Origin: Clavelina lepadiformis
Lineage: Eukaryota > Chordata > Ascidiacea > Aplousobranchia > Clavelinidae
Assembly (NCBI RefSeq): GCF_947623445.1
Contig: NC_135240.1
Coordinates: 7,688,001-7,752,000 of the forward strand
Direction of reading: 5' to 3'
Length of the DNA: 64,000 bases
Shown here: piece after piece, positions 59,201-64,000 of the stretch
Layout: each line of letters opens with the position of its first letter
Position numbering within the stretch: the stretch's first letter is position 1
Position numbers and translations under genes: made by a program
The notes under the pieces: generated by a model
The model's database searches: none
What the model saw: the letters and a program-made list of their open reading frames with translations, nothing else
What the model was told of the DNA's origin: nothing

Positions 59201-62200
59201 ACCTCCCTGGGGAATCCCCGCTGACTTGTCATCAAGCAGGAGAGGCAGATTATCAGAACTAAAAGAAGAAAATAATTTCAAAATAATAAGTTCTCGTTCT
59301 AAAAACCGAAATCGGTTTAGCAAAAAAAGCCTTAAAATTTAAAAATCAGCAGTTGGCGGTTCTTTTGCTTGACAATAAAACTTCTCTTATAATTTGTGGA
59401 TATAAGTGCAATCCTCTTAGCAAGGTTCGTAGTAACCTATACATCTTACATACGAATTAATGGCACAGATATCTTGTACAGTAACTTGATTCGTACTTGG
59501 CGTTATAAGAGACAATTGTATTCTTTGGGGCGTTGTTGTTGGTTCCGTGATGAGGCGGGGCTTGCTGTAAATAATTGTTTGTTTCGCTCTGTGGCGGACC
59601 CATCGGGGGAAAACCATCTGTACCAGGATTCGCCCCTTGTGCACCCCCGCCCCCTGCGGTCGGTGCCATGTGAAAGCCGGCGCTGTATTGGGTGTTGTCA
59701 AACCTGTCCCTGGCAACTCCTCCTCGGTGGCTCGCTGCAACAAAAATCGGTTTCATTAAAAATATAAAAAATAAATATTGTAAAATATCAGAATAACTTT
59801 AAAGTTAAGCGCAAGTCCAAAAACAAGTCGATTTTATATGAAAGAACACTAACCACTGAATATTCTGGTAAAATATTTTTGAAAAATAATACGAGGTTAG
59901 GCAGTTATCGACGAAAGAAAATCGCAAAAAGTCTTAGTTTTTGGCTTTCATTGTGAAGTAATTGAAGGCTATTGTTATGTCATAGATCAGTCAAGTTGAT
60001 TGACAGCATGCTGCTGCTGTTGCTTTCCTTGCGCGGTAGTCAACTGAAGTCAGAAGTGTAAGTCATTGTAATTGAATAAATTATGAATGTTTGAAACCTA
60101 AAAAATCTGGTGGCCCAATCATTTTCCTTCATGAAGTCACGGTACCCTTTGGACCGCATAGGCTACTCGTCAAACCGGTACGTACTGGTTGCCGTGATTG
60201 GGCTACAGGCTGTCACCTATCAAGCTCTCGGCAGTTAGAGCAATCTATACAGTTGTAACAGATACATACAAGTCATACGTGATATACAGTAGGTATAGCT
60301 AATTTATGAATTTGTGAATGTTGTGTGTGACTACGTATGACATCACAAGAGCCTTGATCTACGTCACAATAAAGGCCAATTTTGCAATCTTCTTTTGCAT
60401 ATAATTCCTTTAACCAAGAATTATTCTTCAAAAACATTTCAACAGGATATTCAGTGAGTAGTGTTCTTTCATATAAATTCAACTTGGTTTTGGACTTTCC
60501 CTTCACTTTACAGTAAGTTTGCAATTAGGTTAAGTTGAAAGCAAAAAACTTCAAAAAAAAACGAGCGCAAAATCCATAGAAATCTCAAACATGCAAGAAG
60601 GAAAAAACTACGTGAGACCTTATGAATTACCTGAACGAGCAGCGAAACTGAAGGTTCGAACTGTAGTGAAAATAAGAAAACAAACCGGTTAGTGCAAGTT
60701 TGATTATATGGGCAGCACACACTTGTAGTTGAATTAAAACAGAATTAGTAAAACAAGAAAAAAAGGAACTCATGCAAGGCTGTGTGGAAGCATATTTCGC
60801 ACATTAGTATTCTCATCAAACAATTAGTGGGCTATCCATAGTAATTATACGGGATTTAGTTAATGTCAAATGTAGACAAGTTGCTAAATGATACCACATT
60901 ACCACTGCGAACATTTATGACTCTGGTAATCGAAATGCATTTCAAACCGAGCAGCTCATGCATGAGATCTATTAAAGCCAATTTACCGTGTAAGCTTCGT
61001 GATTTGTGGCCGCGTTTCGATTTTCGATAATAACAAATCCCACCGACGATCAAAGCGATAACGGCGACGAATGCGACAGCCACGCCGACGACTACCGCGG
61101 GCTGACGTTGGATCATGCCGACGAATCCCTCGTCCGCGCCAGGAGCGTCAGTTGAAGCCGCTGTGTTTAGAAAAAGACAAGTTCTAAGAGCTCGCCAACT
61201 TACAAGTTATGGTGGTGGGTCAATTTAACCATCGGACAATTAAACCCAGAACAATTCAACCAAAAAACTATTCGACCCACAGACGTTGGTTGGGTCGTTC
61301 TGGGTTTAGTTATCTTGGGTTGACTCGACCTGGAAGCGAAAATTATACCAACACCGTGACTAAGGACTGCAATATAAGTTATGGTTATAGCGCGGTAAAG
61401 AATCAAAAGAATTAACGACAAGGGAAAATAGCAAATGTAAATTGTTAGCATATACCTTCGATTGTGAATTCCTTTTCTTCGCTCGTTTTGCCTTCGCCAA
61501 GATTAGTCGAATACGTAACATTGGCGACGTACGTTGCGTCATCACGTAGATCACGCAGCGTGTACTCGATCACTGAAGAATTTACATGCACAACGTGTCC
61601 CTGGGCGCGGCCAGCACGCAAACGGTATCTCAATGCGTAGCCGGTGACGTATTGAGCAGGTAGGTCACGTGGCGGATGCCATTGAAAAGTTACCTTCCTT
61701 CCGTCATCTGGGTCAACTTTGATGGACAGTGACGGAGTGGCCGCGTCAACAACTATAAAACAAATAATTTTCATTATACTCACAAAAAACGTTTAGGGAA
61801 GAAACATCAGAAGTAAGAGAATACTGTAAAAGTAGAGGCTCGTTTACGATTAAAGGCACAAGTGATTGATTTTCTGCCAAAGACTAGACAAGTCAATCAT
61901 TCAAAGTGGCAAATTACTGATCTGTTGATGGCAGACCGTGCAGAAGAAAAGCTTCAGTAGCCTGGAAGCCGCCAGCGGATCGTAATTCTATTTTAAGGCC
62001 TATAACTGCCCCCAATTAATTATTAATAAAAACAACCAACTCAAGTCAGTTCGGTCATGTGCCATAGGATATAAAATTTTCATGTCTTGTATATGGTTTA
62101 TGGCGAGTCACATTGATAGGACAGGTCAGGTTAAGTGTTTGTGCGGCGATTACTTCAAGAAATACTTCCATATGTTCATATACAAGTCATGAAACATTAT

Positions 62201-63424
62201 TTATAAATCCAAAACATTCATTTGCATTTTGTCTGCTTGTAAGCAAATTTTAACGGCAACTTCCCAAGCAATTATAATTGTTCATTGATGATATTTAACA
62301 GTTAGGCCGTAACGCAGGTTTGTTCGGCGTTCATTCATAAATTTTAAATGGTTTATGAAGCACAATCACGACACAAATGTCCAGATACTCACTTCCGCTT
62401 TGTAAAGACATGAAGACAATAGGACTGGCCTTCCCGATCTCCTGACCTCTGTATGGCCGGACTCTGACCTCATACTTGGCGCTGGAGACGATGTTTTTCA
62501 AGTCGAATGACCTGTTACAACAGAAGTAAACATCCTCAAATAAATGTATAAATAGCAAATGTTTCAACTTCTATGACGCCTTCGTATTAGGCTCGGGCTT
62601 TGTTGCTTAAAATAACTCAATATTCCAAAGCGAGTAACCTGCGATAAATTGTGTGACGTAATCAGTTTTATTCTCGGAAGCGACTATTTGATCGTAAGTT
62701 GCCCATAGTAGCCCTATCGCACAGGTTTGTAAGTTTTGCTTTTAAATATTTAAAGTTAAAGTAAAGTTGGGTTTACCTTGGAATGTAAGACTTATTGATT
62801 AAATTTAAATTACCACGCTATATCCTTTCAGTTACTGACACACTTTATTCTTAATACCTACCTTACGTCACAAGCAACAGCACGCCTGATCATCTCGCTT
62901 GACGGAATTGAAACCGGTTGTGCGACTATCATAAAACCCCCTATGACGTCACAATTGCTACCCGCGCTCCAGCTGAGTTGGACGTCCCCGGATGAAGCTC
63001 CGGGAGAAAAAGATGGTCTTGCTTCCTCCAGCTTCACGGACACCGATTGCAGGTTGGTTGATGCGGTGTTGGGGATAGTGGATGTGGGCTGGATAACCAG
63101 ATCTTGGAGGAAGAAGAAAGATTATGTAGCATGCAGGAGAGCAAGAAAATAATAACAATATCTAACTTTAATGCATACGGTTAATGAATTAATTGTTTTA
63201 CAAGACATAACCTGATAGCGTCTCAAGATTATCCGTTTTTGTAGTCATGTTTACCTTTAGTGCTCATGTACAAAGACATGCGGCTTGGGTCACCCACACC
63301 GTGCAAATTGACGCTTCGCACAACAAATACGTAATCCGATGACGCCGCTAGATGGCTCACAGTGCAACTTGGTTGCCTAACACGGTCGGTGACGTAATGC
63401 CAAGTTGACGGGGATTCACCGATT
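56245..63424 (-). CDS. ROBO: Roundabout (Robo)-like axon-guidance receptor, 3' fourteen exons
   Basis: Exons: 63424-63255, 63102-62862, 62511-62393, 61752-61456, 61160-60987, 59734-59497, 59258-59127, 58880-58671, 58355-58185, 57978-57868, 57756-57626, 57471-57353, 57267-56574, 56456-56245; 1005 aa, all phases agree. The 5' end (expected Ig domains) lies outside the window. Residues 1-56 are the end of one fibronectin III domain (YVFVVRSVNLHGVGDPS), 64-175 a second, 177-275 a third (VTFQWHPPRDLPAQYVTGYA). IQRQPAVVVGVAVAFVAVIA starts the membrane segment at about 295-318. The cytoplasmic tail of about 680 residues is Ser/Pro-rich. PTPPVRGASNYPPYGQ matches PTPPVRGA of vertebrate ROBO, and GERTSRSSHKSKRSNRGQR and DFPLPPPPPSPP match its SH3-binding regions. 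Three FN3 domains before the membrane also fit Robo. Slit-receptor function is inferred. DCC/neogenin and DSCAM tails fit less well. Confidence 0.8.
59806..60510. repeat. Inverted duplication of about 85 bp in a Robo intron
   Basis: The plus-strand segment 59806-59890 (AAGTCCAAAAACAAG, TATATGAAAGAACACTA, CCACTGAATATTCTGG) recurs on the minus strand at 60510-60420 with about 80 percent identity by eye. The two arms face each other about 530 bp apart in the intron after the transmembrane exon. Not recognised as a known transposon end. Confidence 0.7.
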
Positions 63425-64000
63425 CTAATAACAAAATATAAAATAGATTAAATTCATTTCAATTCAAAATATTTACCTCGGGCGTAAGCTTTTGCAAGTA
63501 GTTGAAGATTGTAAAATCACACCATGAGCAGCCCACATAGTTTGGCATGTTAAAGTTTGAGCCATCGTCACAGCGGTCCCCACAAAAACAGCAAAGTACT
63601 TGACACTATCATTTATGTCCGGAAAAATATAATCTACGAAATTCAGTCACGCGTGACTTCGTCTTTAGCATTCATGACGTCGTTTATCAAGTAGCCCATC
63701 AAAGGGTTTAACAGCTTGAAAAAATTACTTTCAAATTCGAAGTATTGAACAATTTTGGGGGTCTATTTTGTGAATCTTGCAACAAAGAATGCTTTCAAAG
63801 AACATAAGTGCAGTATTATCTTCATATTCACCGGCAAGATTGCATTAGAGAGCAACTCTTCAAAGCCCTGACATCAGTGTTATAAATTACACTTGAATTT
63901 AAAGCAGCTGCTTAAACCCATGTGACAAAAAATTGTTTGAGACGCCAAGAAAGGTTTCAAATTTCGTTTGAACACTTTGGAAGTCAAAGGGGCATGAAAA
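63425..64000. other. Intron of the Robo-like gene (presumed)
   Basis: No exon in frame with the fibronectin III sequence was found, so this is read as intron leading to upstream exons beyond the window. Confidence 0.45.

Noticed and set aside
60273-60524. Minus-strand 83-codon ORF in a Robo intron as an extra exon
   Set aside because: It overlaps one arm of the inverted duplication and does not fit the phase between the flanking exons.
1-64000. CRISPR arrays, rRNA or tRNA genes
   Set aside because: None found. The genome is eukaryotic and the tandem repeat at the left edge is coding. No cloverleaf was recognised by eye, though a tRNA scan was not possible.

Overview
Eukaryotic, intron-rich, AT-rich DNA. 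Short GT-AG introns, closely packed genes, chordate-type genes (a TGOLN2 relative, a Roundabout-type receptor) and a tunicate-like mix of hAT, pogo-type and LINE debris suggest an invertebrate chordate, most likely an ascidian. The species is inferred and not proven. All gene models were built by hand by joining splice sites in matching phase; no RNA or database evidence was available.

Layout, left to right. (1) 1-2746 (+): 3' part of a TGOLN2-like trans-Golgi membrane protein with about 31 copies of a 48-bp coding repeat. (2) 5287-7283 (-): an unrecognised 194-aa five-exon protein. (3) 8887-16015: three related genes (+, -, +), each with a signal-peptide exon, one thrombospondin type-1 repeat exon and a tail exon rich in Asp/Ser or Arg/Ser. 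I know of no described family with this design; it is the most novel-looking system in the window. (4) 18458-21832 (+): a 670-aa basic coiled-coil protein. (5) 23598-26062 and 28445-32964 (both -): two four-transmembrane claudin-superfamily-like paralogues, one with a very long glycosylatable loop. A 958-bp pogo/Tigger-type element sits in intron 1 of the second. (6) 36337-38076 (+): mitochondrial ornithine carrier (SLC25A15 type) with a GC-AG intron. (7) 40178-41815 (+): CLYBL. (8) 42034-48197 (-): DDX56 RNA helicase, eleven exons, with a decayed 1.77-kb hAT transposon in intron 3. A small candidate gene starts only 40 bp away in the opposite direction. (9) 48.5-53.5 kb: repeat-rich, with a SINE-like segment, a dispersed repeat with inverted copies and a LINE fragment. 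(10) 53564-53916 (+): a secreted 88-aa single thyroglobulin type-1 domain protein. (11) 56245-63424 (-): the 3' fourteen exons (1005 aa) of a Robo-like axon-guidance receptor, running off the right edge.

The neighbours do not form one pathway. The only local functional groupings are the tandem families: the TSR-tail trio and the tetraspan pair. Housekeeping genes (SLC25A15, CLYBL, DDX56) are packed between 36 and 48 kb.
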